Below, one piece after another: positions 8,982 to 17,602 of a stretch of DNA of 60,345 nt. The translations under genes were made by a program, and so were the position numbers. The DNA is from Flagellimonas flava (lineage in GTDB: Bacteria; Bacteroidota; Bacteroidia; Flavobacteriales; Flavobacteriaceae), in assembly GCF_900129665.1 (NCBI RefSeq), contig NZ_FQWL01000011.1, positions 1 to 60,345 of the forward strand. The letters are read 5' to 3'. The notes under the pieces were generated by a model. That model was not told the DNA's origin and ran no database searches. It saw only the letters and a list, made by a program, of their open reading frames with translations. Position 1 is the stretch's first letter, and each line of letters opens with the position of its first letter.

Positions 8982-9619
8982 AAGTGAGCTGGTAACTTCA
9001 TCATTGTCAGCTTTGAAATTTTTCCCCATCAAATAACCGATAAAAATGATTTGAGCCAGCTTGTTTGTTCCTAGTTAAACCATTGCTTTTCACTTTATCT
9101 GCGGAAGAATATTGTATTCAAGAAATCACTCTCGACAGCGATTTGTAATTCCGTGAGTTTATAGAAAAGCAACTAAAATGTTACGACTTTTGACCTAACA
9201 TAAGACAGTGAAATTCTGGTAATTTTCAACGACGAAATCAAATCAGATGATGGAGCGCCAAACTACTAATTGTATTGCGATTTACACGAATTTGTTATTG
9301 GTTGTTTTTGATGTTATGTATGGCCCCCTAAAGGGGGCTTTTTTCACTCCTTAAAGGCAGTTTGACCGGTTATTTCTAAAAGAACTTCAACTTGGGATTC
9401 TTGCTGAAAACCCTCAATAAATATCTAGTTAAATGATGATTTTAAATGTATTCAATATTTTCCATGTAAAATTTGATGCATTTCCATTTCAAGTTTGTAG
9501 CAATCTAGAAGCTACTCCTCCTATACATATGTTACAACAAATTTCCGACTTATTCCCGACCTAAAGTCACTTAAATAAGTGTAATTATTTGAAAAACATA
9601 TATTTATATATAATTATTT
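8982..9619. other. Long non-coding stretch before the tRNA fragment
   Basis: 638 bases with no credible gene on either strand. It contains one terminator (9323-9344) and a near-palindrome CACTTA-AA-TAAGTG at 9568-9581. If the adjacent tRNA fragment is an attachment site, this is the right-hand end of the inserted element. Confidence 0.5.
9323..9344 (+). terminator. Rho-independent terminator without an obvious gene
   Basis: GCCCCC-TAAA-GGGGGC followed by six T is a near-perfect terminator. The nearest upstream gene on this strand ends at 8981, 340 bases away, so either that transcript has a long 3' tail or an unrecognised RNA ends here. Confidence 0.85.
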
Positions 9620-9668
9620 CTGCCTTCTAAGCAGACGGTCGCAGGTTCGAATCCTGCCGCGATCACCA
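9620..9668 (+). tRNA. Truncated tRNA-Arg(UCU), 3' half only
   Basis: The bases from CTGC to CCA reproduce the anticodon arm (stem CTGC/GCAG around CTTCTAA, anticodon TCT), variable loop, T arm (GCAGG-TTCGAAT-CCTGC) and 3' acceptor strand ending in an encoded CCA. The acceptor 5' strand and D arm, which should lie in the ~27 bases before, are missing; the sequence there is AT-rich and unrelated. A natural tRNA terminator follows. The piece cannot fold as a working tRNA. The likely reading is a displaced 3' end left by a tyrosine-recombinase element that integrated into tRNA-Arg. Confidence 0.85.
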
Positions 9669-9672
9669 CCTC

Positions 9673-9699
9673 AAAACCCCAGTATAACTGGGGTTTTTT
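9673..9699 (+). terminator. tRNA-type terminator
   Basis: AAAACCCCAGT-ATA-ACTGGGGTTTT is a perfect 11-bp stem followed by further T. It sits five bases after the CCA of the truncated tRNA and was presumably the terminator of the original tRNA gene. The symmetric arms could work in both directions. Confidence 0.9.
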
Positions 9700-9724
9700 C
9701 GTTTCACAACATTTTTTGTGTCAT

Positions 9725-10060
9725 CAGATAGAGGGGTTGAATTCCACTTAAATACGTCTTTAAACAGACTTATTCCGATTCTAATGAAGATTTGAGTTAA
9801 GCCAGCACAATTGGTCAAAGCTGTTATTCCACTAGTCTCATAAATCCATTGATAAACCTGCTTATAAAGAAAGCTACTTCGCATAAGAAAACCTGTTACT
9901 CCCCATTTTTTATGTCATCCTGTTTTGGCAATCTAAATCTATGGGTTACTTGCCCCAATAATTTTACGCATTCAGGACAATTAGATGCTCTTATTTCACT
10001 TAAATCAGTTCCTGGATTATAGGATTTTCTACAATCGGAATAGACTTTCATAAAACCCAT
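9725..10060 (-). pseudogene. Frameshifted small zinc-ribbon-like gene
   Basis: From the ATG at 10060 the minus strand encodes 54 residues: MKVYSDCRKSYNPGTDLSEI, a CPEC pair, then THRFRLPKQDDIKN, and a stop at 9896-9898. Adding one A to the A6 run near 9911 restores KKWGVTGFL and continues as FLYKQVYQWIYETSGITALTN. That order (CxxC, HRFR-PK, KKW, FLY-x-HV-like) matches my memory of small conserved Bacteroidota proteins of ~110 residues. The simplest reading is a one-base deletion in a homopolymer. The left limit of the decayed 3' part is uncertain. An intact gene broken by a sequencing error is the alternative. Confidence 0.55.
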
Positions 10061-10366
10061 TTTGAAATCCCTTGTTTGAATCTTAATGAATGAATTTTAT
10101 TAATCTTATTATCTACCTATTACTATTGAATAAAACTTCAGGGAATATCATTCAATAATATGACTTTAATTCCCTTGGACAACTTCTGTAAACTTCTCAT
10201 CCCATTTCATCATTGTTACATAACGAAAAGCATTTGTTACATATTAAAAATGGTATAGTACTGCCTGACATTACTTTTGAAACATTCAATAGGCCAATTT
10301 GACCAAAGACAAATAGATCTAGAAAAACTTCCCTCTAAAAACAAGGTTAACATTAAATCTAAAATC

Positions 10367-10972
10367 ATGAAAAAACTACATTTCATTTTTTTGACCATTG
10401 TTGCAATGGCATGTACAGTTTTGGTTGCTTGTTCTGCAGAGGATGGTGAGACAGGACCTCAGGGACCACAAGGAATTCCTGGAATTGACGGACAGGATGG
10501 GTTAGATGGGCTAGATGGAACAGATGGTCAGGACGGAACTGACGGCCAAGATGGCAACGCTAACGTAATTTTTTCCAATTGGATGGAGGCAGATTGGAAT
10601 GTGCAAGACGACCCTAGGGCAAAGACAATGAACATGCTAATTACAGAGATAGATAATATTGAGCTTAGGAATAAAACCTTGGTGTTTGTATATCTACAAC
10701 AATGGGGAACGTCAAGTATTTATCCCATGCCCAATGCTGGCCGTTGGTCAAACACATTGTATTCCTATACGTTTGGAAATAATGGGATAACCTTAAACGG
10801 TATAACCGTAACGCTTATAAGTACCAACGGGGTTGATTTAACTGAATTTCAGTACTCGGGCTCCAGAGGAAACAGGTTTCGGTATGTGTTGATTCCTGAA
10901 AGCGCCCAATCGGGCAAATTGGATTATTCCAACTATGAGGCGGTAAAATCTTTTTACAACCTTCCAGATTAA
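10367..10972 (+). CDS. Collagen-like repeat lipoprotein
   Basis: 201 residues. The signal ends in LVACS, predicting a lipoprotein. Right after it comes a run of about twelve Gly-X-Y triplets (GETGPQGPQGIPG, then GLDGTDGQDGTDG), so this segment should form a collagen-like triple helix. A globular C-terminal domain of ~140 residues follows, rich in aromatic residues. I chose the ATG at 10367; a 30-residue in-frame extension to 10277 begins before the signal and is unlikely. Similar proteins occur in many flavobacteria, sometimes mislabelled as enzymes. Location is probably the cell surface. Confidence 0.85.
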   Translation: MKKLHFIFLTIVAMACTVLVACSAEDGETGPQGPQGIPGIDGQDGLDGLDGTDGQDGTDGQDGNANVIFSNWMEADWNVQDDPRAKTMNMLITEIDNIELRNKTLVFVYLQQWGTSSIYPMPNAGRWSNTLYSYTFGNNGITLNGITVTLISTNGVDLTEFQYSGSRGNRFRYVLIPESAQSGKLDYSNYEAVKSFYNLPD

Positions 10973-10991
10973 GCCTTTTAAATCAGTAACA

Positions 10992-11364
10992 ATGAAAAAA
11001 CAATAGGATTCATTCTCTCGTGCACTTTGGTAAGCCCTATTTGGAGCCGCCAAAAAAATGACACGCTTTTACTAGTTCAGCATGGGTTTAAATTCGACAA
11101 TAGTTTTAAGAACATCTTTATAGATGCCATTGATTGGGGAACGGGAGGACTTTGAGGGGTATGTCCTTTGCCTCTTTGGATTATTATCACGCTAGAAGCA
11201 TATCCCCAAAAACCGCCCTTCGTCACACGGAAGGGAGCGCTTTACAGAAATACCTTTATGACCGTCAGGTGCCCTCCATAACCTCTTCAAGAATGGAATT
11301 TGATATAAATTTCAGGGATATAACTTTTTTAAACGAATACCTTTTCTCCTCGGTTCCAATTTAG
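10992..11364 (+). pseudogene. Secreted-protein gene broken by two frameshifts
   Basis: The ATG at 10992 reads MKKQ then stops. With one more A in the A6 run it reads MKKTIGFILSCTLVSPIWSR, a good signal peptide, and continues as QKNDTLLLVQHGFKFDN to DAIDWGTGGL before a stop at 11153. A second shift leads into a frame reading RGMSFASLDYYHARS, then KTALRHTEGSALQKYLYDRQ, to a stop at 11364. The pieces together give ~120 residues of plausible exported protein. No family recognised. It overlaps the end of the convergent AraC gene by four bases. Confidence 0.6.
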
Positions 11365-12401
11365 CCGATGACACTGTATTTTTTCCTATACTCCGCAGGT
11401 GTAAGTTTGTTGTATTTCTTGAAATTACTATAAAAAACTGAAAGGCTATTAAAACCACTTTCAAAGGCTATGGCCTCAATACTTAGATTATTGGTGTTCA
11501 CGTCCTTTAGTAATTGTAGTGCGTATTCAATTCTAAAATGGTTTAGCAGTTCTGGAAAACTCTTGTTCTCAAAGTTGTTCAACGCTATGGAAAGAGTATG
11601 TCTGTTGGTACCTATTTTGTTAGCAAGAATAGATATGGAAAGATCATTTTTGGTATATAACTTATCCTTTTTTAGTACGGTGATTGCATTTCTTGCTATA
11701 TTCTTCAACGCTAAATTCCCCAACAAGAGCCTGTTGGTTGATTTTACAATAAAACCATAATTCCTCATGGCAACCCAAGCAATACCAAAAAACACTAGTG
11801 CCTCACCGAAGGTCACAAGAATATAAAACGATCTATCTTTTAGAATTGCCTGCATCACAAATCCTATCCATATAAAAAGCATTGAAACCGTTAATTTGGA
11901 AACCCATTGTACCTTCCTATACTGTCCGCTGTGACCCGACTTACGGTTTTTCCAAATGCCCCAGAAGCCATTCACAAAGTAAATCAACATATGAACCAGA
12001 CTAAAAACATAAATAAAAAGTAAAATTCGATGCTTTATGTTAAATGGTCCGTTATGGGCTAGCCATGGAAGAATCATCAACACCAAAAGCATAGGGGTCA
12101 AATGCCAGTAATTAATTTCCAACCGCACCAAAATAGCATTAATGTAATACCAATACAGTGGTCCAATGGCCAACATGCCCACGATTCCAAATGAGGTTAA
12201 GGTACTGGCATACTCTGGAAAGAGGATGTAAATTACCGACTTGGCAATCCTTAAGGCAAAGGCCAGTAGGATAAAAGCTAGTAGGTGTCTTATGATTCTA
12301 TACCTCCTATTTCTTTTATCCATAAAGAGGTACAGGGCAAAAAAAATGGAAAGTCCCAATAATAGGGAACTGGCCATCACCATTAAGTGTGTGTAGTCCA
12401 T
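11361..12401 (-). CDS. Membrane-anchored AraC-family regulator
   Basis: 346 residues: seven hydrophobic segments up to about residue 215, then an AraC helix-turn-helix domain with units around LSISILANKIGTNRHTLSIA and IEAIAFESGFNSLSVFYSNF, ending KLTPAEYRKKYS. It is divergent from the secreted-protein pair starting at 12516, with 114 bases between the starts, so it is a candidate regulator of that pair. Third member of this architecture in 8 kb. Confidence 0.9.
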   Translation of the reverse strand: MDYTHLMVMASSLLLGLSIFFALYLFMDKRNRRYRIIRHLLAFILLAFALRIAKSVIYILFPEYASTLTSFGIVGMLAIGPLYWYYINAILVRLEINYWHLTPMLLVLMILPWLAHNGPFNIKHRILLFIYVFSLVHMLIYFVNGFWGIWKNRKSGHSGQYRKVQWVSKLTVSMLFIWIGFVMQAILKDRSFYILVTFGEALVFFGIAWVAMRNYGFIVKSTNRLLLGNLALKNIARNAITVLKKDKLYTKNDLSISILANKIGTNRHTLSIALNNFENKSFPELLNHFRIEYALQLLKDVNTNNLSIEAIAFESGFNSLSVFYSNFKKYNKLTPAEYRKKYSVIG

Positions 12402-12515
12402 AGGAATGATTTCTACAAAAATAATTGCCTGTTTTGAAATTCTATTTCATGATTTGCAAATCAGGAGGGGTAACCTCTCTAAAATTATCAAATTTGAGTC
12501 GTTACTACCACATTT

Positions 12516-13208
12516 ATGAAACAATACCCATTTTTATTTCTTTGGCTTTTGTTGATGTCTCCACAACATATTTGTAGCCAGGAAACGGCAGCTAATACTG
12601 CGGTACAGGAGTTCCTTGAGAATATGGGCGGCGAGGAACTTTGGAAATCAACCAACTTCATTTACTTGAAGGAGAAAATGTGGAACAAACAAGCTAACGT
12701 CATTGATATGGAGGTCTGGCTTGATCTAACATCGCCAAAATCAAAAATCAAACTGAAAAACGAAACCTTTGACCGAGTAAGGGCATTTACCGAACACGGA
12801 GGTTGGGGCAAGCTAGAAAATGGCAGGCAATATGAATTTGATTCGTTGCGGTTAAAACAAGAAATAGCCAACTGGAAACGAAATATATATGCCATATGCC
12901 GCAGAATTGCCCTAGACAAGGAAGAACTGACCTTTGATCTTAAACCAAACAATATCTTAGAAATCTATGAAGACACGGGTACGTTATTGTGCATTGTTGA
13001 GCTTAACGTTAATAGTATCCCAATAAAGTGGGTCATGAAAAGTAGCTATGGTGAGGAAGTAACGCTGCATGGGCCCCTGGATACTTTTGGAAGATACAGG
13101 TTACCTGGATGGAGTACCTCTCAAGATGGTCACTGGCAGTTTGAATATGTTGAGGTAAAAGGGTATAAAACTGCACCTAATATTTCCTTTGAACCAGAAG
13201 ATCATTAA
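12516..13208 (+). CDS. Secreted protein of unknown family (first of tandem pair)
   Basis: 230 residues with a signal peptide ending in ICSQ. The start of the mature protein reads VQEFLENMGGEELWKSTNFIYLKE, and the C-terminus carries GRYRLPGWSTSQDGHWQFEYV. The next gene, 17 bases later, encodes a protein with the same layout (LMQAVGDENAWRTARGFYMLEI; GPVRLWKEAFEPGGQWGVLM), so the two are distant tandem paralogs. The fold looks like a beta barrel of the LolA or outer-membrane lipoprotein-sorting type, but I cannot confirm that. Confidence 0.65.
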   Translation: MKQYPFLFLWLLLMSPQHICSQETAANTAVQEFLENMGGEELWKSTNFIYLKEKMWNKQANVIDMEVWLDLTSPKSKIKLKNETFDRVRAFTEHGGWGKLENGRQYEFDSLRLKQEIANWKRNIYAICRRIALDKEELTFDLKPNNILEIYEDTGTLLCIVELNVNSIPIKWVMKSSYGEEVTLHGPLDTFGRYRLPGWSTSQDGHWQFEYVEVKGYKTAPNISFEPEDH

Positions 13209-13225
13209 TACTGAAAAAGAACATC

Positions 13226-13909
13226 ATGAAAAAAACTTTGATTTTTCTCCTTGGAACAGTAATGTGTTGGTATGGAAATGGTCAAGAGTCAAACTCCGAA
13301 AGACCGGAACGCATTGATAATCTAATGCAAGCTGTTGGTGATGAGAACGCTTGGCGAACGGCCAGAGGGTTTTATATGCTGGAAATTGCCCATGTTAGTA
13401 GGTATAAATTGCCTTTGGTAAGGGAATTTTGGATTGATTTTGAGCAACCTAGGATTATGATGGTAAGCAATAATGTAGAACTAAATGAAATAAGAGTCTT
13501 GAACGTTGACCGCGGTTGGACCTCAAAAAATAATCAGGTAACAGCATGGGACGAGCAGATGGTTAATGGTTTCCGTTCTTTTTGGCCAGGAATACCTACG
13601 CGAATTTTCCACCTTATTGCCTCCAATGACCCCCATCTCACCTATGAGATTAAAGAGGATAGGATCATTTTTTATATTGATGGAGAATTCGTGGTTTGGA
13701 TAGCAACCGATCCAAAGGGAAATCCAGTGGCTTATGGGCGGTCCAACAATCATGCAGAGACCCATTTTCTAGGGGAAATGCTGCCATACGGGCCAGTCCG
13801 TTTGTGGAAAGAAGCCTTTGAGCCAGGAGGGCAATGGGGCGTTCTTATGGCGGACTATCAACTACTACCTACCCTATCCAACGTGTCATATTCCCAACCC
13901 AAAGACTAA
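13226..13909 (+). CDS. Secreted protein of unknown family (second of tandem pair)
   Basis: 227 residues with a signal peptide ending in GNGQ. The opening (IDNLMQAVGDENAWRTARGFY) and the closing GGQW motif align with the preceding gene, so it arose by an old duplication. It contains many Trp and charged strand residues, typical of exported beta proteins. It is probably co-transcribed with the genes on both sides (17 and 27 bases). Confidence 0.65.
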   Translation: MKKTLIFLLGTVMCWYGNGQESNSERPERIDNLMQAVGDENAWRTARGFYMLEIAHVSRYKLPLVREFWIDFEQPRIMMVSNNVELNEIRVLNVDRGWTSKNNQVTAWDEQMVNGFRSFWPGIPTRIFHLIASNDPHLTYEIKEDRIIFYIDGEFVVWIATDPKGNPVAYGRSNNHAETHFLGEMLPYGPVRLWKEAFEPGGQWGVLMADYQLLPTLSNVSYSQPKD

Positions 13910-13936
13910 AGGTTCAAGCGTTAGACCGACATACCT

Positions 13937-14293
13937 ATGAATAAAGGATTTATCTACATTTTCTTGATTTTTTGTTGCTCAACTGCTTGCCAAAAACGCA
14001 CTGAATTCCATCATGTTTTGCTTTATACATGGTCAGAAGTTACAGAAACCCACGAGAAAGAAGCTTTCCTAGAACTCTTCGAAAATCTACCTTCTAAAAT
14101 TGAAGGCCTAGAAAATGTCAGTATTGCCAAGGTTGAAAACTCGGTAGACGGTCATGATGTTGTAGTTGATATGACATTCCAATCAAAGACGTTTTTAAAA
14201 AATTATCAAAACCACCCGAATCATCAAAAAATTGAACATTTGGCCGACAAGATAATTAGGGATTACTCTTACTTCCAATATGCACTGAAATAA
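13937..14293 (+). CDS. Dabb-domain (stress-response ferredoxin-like fold) lipoprotein
   Basis: 118 residues. A signal ends in STACQ, predicting a lipoprotein. The mature part has the Dabb pattern: HHVLLYTW, a helix ending FENLPSKIEGLENVSIAKVEN, then VVDMTFQSKTFLKNYQNHPNHQKI. Dabb proteins form ferredoxin-like dimers and several are linked to stress or polyketide metabolism. An exported version is less usual. Third gene of the run starting at 12516. Confidence 0.8.
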   Translation: MNKGFIYIFLIFCCSTACQKRTEFHHVLLYTWSEVTETHEKEAFLELFENLPSKIEGLENVSIAKVENSVDGHDVVVDMTFQSKTFLKNYQNHPNHQKIEHLADKIIRDYSYFQYALK

Positions 14294-14524
14294 ACAATTG
14301 CACTGAAATTCTTCCCTAGGCATAGACACTTGGCCATGATGATTTTTAAATGATTCAGGTGGTTTTTATGTGAAACAGCCATATAAAAATATAGAAAGTA
14401 AAACCAGACCCGCTACCATGTTTCTAACTGATGCTATTTTTGGAACAATTTCACATCTCTCAATAAACAAGGTCTTTTTTTGGAACTTATGAGATATCAA
14501 TATTTATTTTCATGATTTAAAAAG

Positions 14525-14815
14525 CTAAATGAACATTAGACCAACTAGTATTCCTATTATTACTAGCAGGGATTCTATTTTGGTCAGCAAATTTTTGTCT
14601 TCAAAGCTTACCCTCAAAACAATTCCTACTAATATGTATATGGGACCTATCAAAAACACCCCTAAACCAATATATCCTCCCCAAGGCTTACCTGGTAAAA
14701 AACTTTTCCCAGTGATCAAATACATAATACCTGTTATTGTGTATATCAACCCAAATATTGTCAAAATGGGTATGTGTATTACTTTTTCTTTTAAAGAAAT
14801 CCGATTGTTTGACAA
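14525..14815 (-). CDS. Small integral membrane protein (TTG start)
   Basis: 96 residues with three predicted membrane segments (around ILTIFGLIYTITGIMYLI, GLGVFLIGPIYILVGIV and LLVIIGILVGLMFI). The only reasonable start is TTG at 14815: an in-frame TAG lies three codons upstream and the next Met is in the first membrane helix. A plus-strand frame of equal length covers the same bases, but it is Pro/Lys-rich and has no family pattern. The upstream 47 bases and both ends of this gene recur at 17603-17718 as a relic. Confidence 0.6.
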   Translation of the reverse strand: MSNNRISLKEKVIHIPILTIFGLIYTITGIMYLITGKSFLPGKPWGGYIGLGVFLIGPIYILVGIVLRVSFEDKNLLTKIESLLVIIGILVGLMFI

Positions 14816-14851
14816 CTCTTGATGCTATTTACGAGGTAACATTAATTAGAA
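14805..14851. repeat. 47-bp direct repeat, copy A
   Basis: This stretch, covering the first codons and upstream bases of the small membrane protein gene, recurs at 17672-17718 with one mismatch (46 of 47 identical) in the same orientation. The two copies bracket 2.8 kb. Confidence 0.9.
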
Positions 14852-14894
14852 ATTATATGTCAGAATTTTGTGCACGGTAGTTCATATTCTGGGT

Positions 14895-15266
14895 TTATTC
14901 GATTAAATAAATCTCAGTTTTATATTTCTCAAATTGCCTTAAGTCGACTTGTGAATATTTTGGTTCTACGGATGAATAGAATACATCTATTTCAGAACCA
15001 ATACAGTGATTTTCACTAGAGCACTCAAAATACCGGACCCCACATTTTCCAATATATTTGTTGCCATCAACTAGATAGGTGTATTTCAAGTAATAACTAG
15101 ATTTCTTTATATGTTTTAGTTTAGCGATTTTTCCTATTGTGTGGGTTCGATTATCAGCTACACTCTTGTTTTTTATAAGATGAAATATAGTTACACATAG
15201 TAATACAGAGACTAAAAAGATAAAACCGATTTTGTCAACTTTTTTAGCATTTTTCAGAAATTGCAT
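14895..15266 (-). CDS. Small membrane-anchored protein, DUF3592-like
   Basis: 123 residues: one N-terminal membrane helix (IGFIFLVSVLLCVTIFHLI) and an extracytoplasmic beta part with YLKYTYLVDGNKYIGKC and IGSEIDVFYSSVEPKYSQVD. The last motif (G-x-x-I-D-V-x-Y-x-P-style) recalls DUF3592 proteins. Three cysteines lie close together (residues ~76-90). Function unknown. It follows the serine hydrolase gene by 15 bases, so the two may be co-transcribed. Confidence 0.6.
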   Translation of the reverse strand: MQFLKNAKKVDKIGFIFLVSVLLCVTIFHLIKNKSVADNRTHTIGKIAKLKHIKKSSYYLKYTYLVDGNKYIGKCGVRYFECSSENHCIGSEIDVFYSSVEPKYSQVDLRQFEKYKTEIYLIE

Positions 15267-15281
15267 TAGATTTTTTTGACT

Positions 15282-16550
15282 TTAATGGCTAATTTTCTCG
15301 CTCATGCCCTTCTCATATAACCCCATTTTGTTCCATATGGAGTAGAATTGATCAGCACCTTTCTCATCAAGATCCGTATTTACAAATAGTAACTTTCCAG
15401 TTTTCGAATTTGGATTAAAAAACATAAACGTTGACACACCGGGATCTCCACCCATGTGGCCTATTTGTCCGATAGGCGTATGACCAATAAAGAGTCCACT
15501 GTTATATTCATCATCAAAGGGTCTATCTGTGTCTCGTTCCCCGTCAAAATTGACGTCGGAAAGAAACTCGCTGAAGAAAAGTTTATAACTCTTTTCTGTC
15601 AATAGTTTGCCATTTCCTGAAAACCCTTTAATAATCTCAGAAAGATATTTTGCTTTGTCATTGACCGAAGTTATTAGACCACCGTCTGGATAGGTGATTA
15701 ATTTATAATTGGGAATTCGTTTACCGTCAACGGTAAAAAGTGAGGTAAGCTGTGTTGTGTCCAGTTCGGTTAACTTCCATCCGGATGAAGTCATTTCCAA
15801 GGGGTCCAAGATATGTTTTTGGGTGAAATTGTCGTATGGACTCCCTGTAACTTTTTCAATTATGTAGGGTGCCAAGGTGGCGCCAACATTAGTATACTCG
15901 TAGTGTTCTCCAGGTCTGTTCTCTAAAAAACTCGTCTGCTGGTACCATTTACCCTCTGTTGATAAAAAGCTTTGGAGAAATGTTCCCATGTCCATGTCTG
16001 ATTCGGGAGCATTGAACCCCTCCGCGCTCGGTATCGACTTGATTTTTATGGTATCTTTTGCGCTCTCAAGAATATACGATTTCTCTCCATATAAATCCCC
16101 GTCTTGGATGGAGGAAGTATGCGTAGCTAACTGCTTAATGGTTATCGTATCCTCTGGATAAAAGGGATTGAATACTTCAAAAGGTAAATAGTTGTTTACC
16201 GGGTCTTCGATATTAAGCTTGTTCATTTCTTGTGCTTTCAACAGGGAAATACCTATAAGCGTCTTTGAAACAGAAGCTATGTTTTGTATAGTGTGTTTGG
16301 TATAGGCTTTTTTATGATCAAGTCTAGCATAGCCAAACCCTTTGGCATACAGCGTGGTGTCTTCATTTACGATTGCAACACCGAATCCCTTTATACTTCC
16401 TTGCTTATGAATTTGCGTCAACTCAGAGGATAGCGAGTCCTTTAAAACTTCAAAGCTTGAAGAATTTTGGACTGTGCCTTCTTTTTTACACGAAAAAAAA
16501 GAAATACCCAATAGGACAATTAATGATGCTTGCCTTATATTTTTTTTCAC
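15282..16550 (-). CDS. Class C beta-lactamase-like serine hydrolase, lipoprotein
   Basis: 422 residues with lipobox FFSC. It carries the three active-site motifs of the serine beta-lactamase/D-Ala carboxypeptidase superfamily: SxxK in IASVSKTL (nucleophile Ser), YxN in YEYTNVG, and HxG in GHMGGDPG. Relatives cleave esters, amides or peptidoglycan peptides; true lactamase activity is not implied. It starts 4 bases after the stop of the DUF6090 gene, so the two form a transcription unit. Confidence 0.92.
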   Translation of the reverse strand: MKKNIRQASLIVLLGISFFSCKKEGTVQNSSSFEVLKDSLSSELTQIHKQGSIKGFGVAIVNEDTTLYAKGFGYARLDHKKAYTKHTIQNIASVSKTLIGISLLKAQEMNKLNIEDPVNNYLPFEVFNPFYPEDTITIKQLATHTSSIQDGDLYGEKSYILESAKDTIKIKSIPSAEGFNAPESDMDMGTFLQSFLSTEGKWYQQTSFLENRPGEHYEYTNVGATLAPYIIEKVTGSPYDNFTQKHILDPLEMTSSGWKLTELDTTQLTSLFTVDGKRIPNYKLITYPDGGLITSVNDKAKYLSEIIKGFSGNGKLLTEKSYKLFFSEFLSDVNFDGERDTDRPFDDEYNSGLFIGHTPIGQIGHMGGDPGVSTFMFFNPNSKTGKLLFVNTDLDEKGADQFYSIWNKMGLYEKGMSEKISH

Positions 16551-16554
16551 TTGA

Positions 16555-17313
16555 TTATTTGTTTTGTTGTGCTTTGCAAATAGTCAGTATTTCATCAATG
16601 TAGGTCAGTAGTTTTTCTTGATATTCAACTCTGAGTGTTTCTAGCCATGTCTTCGAAATCAATAATCCCAGATAGACATTATTTGTAATTAATTTCTCAA
16701 CTGGCTCATCAAGTTCTTCATAACTTAATAAGACGCCAAGTTTTTCCCGTTGAATATCATGAAGTAGGGCAGGAGCCACATCGGCTGATATTCTGTTCAT
16801 TTCGACCAAATAGCTCATGGATTCATCATGGTCCTCAAAACCTGAATTGATATCAGCTGCAAATTGTGATAATATTCTTTTCAGGTCATCACTTTCCAGG
16901 ATATCAATCTTACCGGAACTTACCATCGCATCATAAGTTCCTGTGACAAATTGCGCTTTCCACCAGGATTTAGCCCCCGAAGCAACCCAGAATCTGACCG
17001 AATCCTTGTTCACAACCTTTTGATTCGATTGCATGGCAGCAATTAAGGACCTGCTCATCTCAATCATGTCTCTTTCCCTACTTATGGCTTCCTCAATTCT
17101 GATTTTGTTCTGTTCAAAATCTTCTACCAAGGCAACCAGTAACCTCTGCTCTTCCGCACTTCGCTTTCTAGTCTCGCTCCAATTATTGATTTGAAGCGCA
17201 ATTAAAATTCCAATAACCACAAGTACCACCTCACCTATGATGTAAAGTAAATACTTGCTAAATCTATTTTCCTTTAACAGCGTTCGCCGAATTTTCCCAA
17301 AAACACTAGGCAT
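16555..17313 (-). CDS. DUF6090 family membrane-anchored protein
   Basis: 252 residues opening with the typical DUF6090 start: basic region, KYLLYIIGEVVLVVIGILIA membrane helix, then QINNWSE. The rest is a long helical domain that begins with a charged coil (RKRSAEEQRLLVALVEDFEQN). The family is widespread in flavobacteria with no known role. It is the first gene of a unit with the serine hydrolase. Confidence 0.92.
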   Translation of the reverse strand: MPSVFGKIRRTLLKENRFSKYLLYIIGEVVLVVIGILIALQINNWSETRKRSAEEQRLLVALVEDFEQNKIRIEEAISRERDMIEMSRSLIAAMQSNQKVVNKDSVRFWVASGAKSWWKAQFVTGTYDAMVSSGKIDILESDDLKRILSQFAADINSGFEDHDESMSYLVEMNRISADVAPALLHDIQREKLGVLLSYEELDEPVEKLITNNVYLGLLISKTWLETLRVEYQEKLLTYIDEILTICKAQQNK

Positions 17314-17602
17314 ATGGAGGACTTTTGATTTAAACGGAACCTATTCTCTATTCCGTTATTTCATAAAGATAAACGATTACAAATTTTTTGATGTCGGGAA
17401 ATCAAAGAAGGTGATGTGTTTATTCTGAAGCTTTTTAAGAAAAATTAAAAACAATTACAATAATCAGTACGATGATGCAAAGCAACTGAATAGCTCTTTA
17501 GCTCATTATCATATCTACTAATTTGAGGTTGGGATGGCTACCAAATATTTTTTTAGAAAATTCATCATCGTTTTTTAAAATTATCTATTCCAAACCTTCT
17601 TT

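Noticed and set aside
14529..14822. 97-residue plus-strand frame opposite the small membrane protein
   Set aside because: Almost the same bases read the other way give a clean three-helix protein with a duplicated start region; this frame is Pro/Lys-rich.
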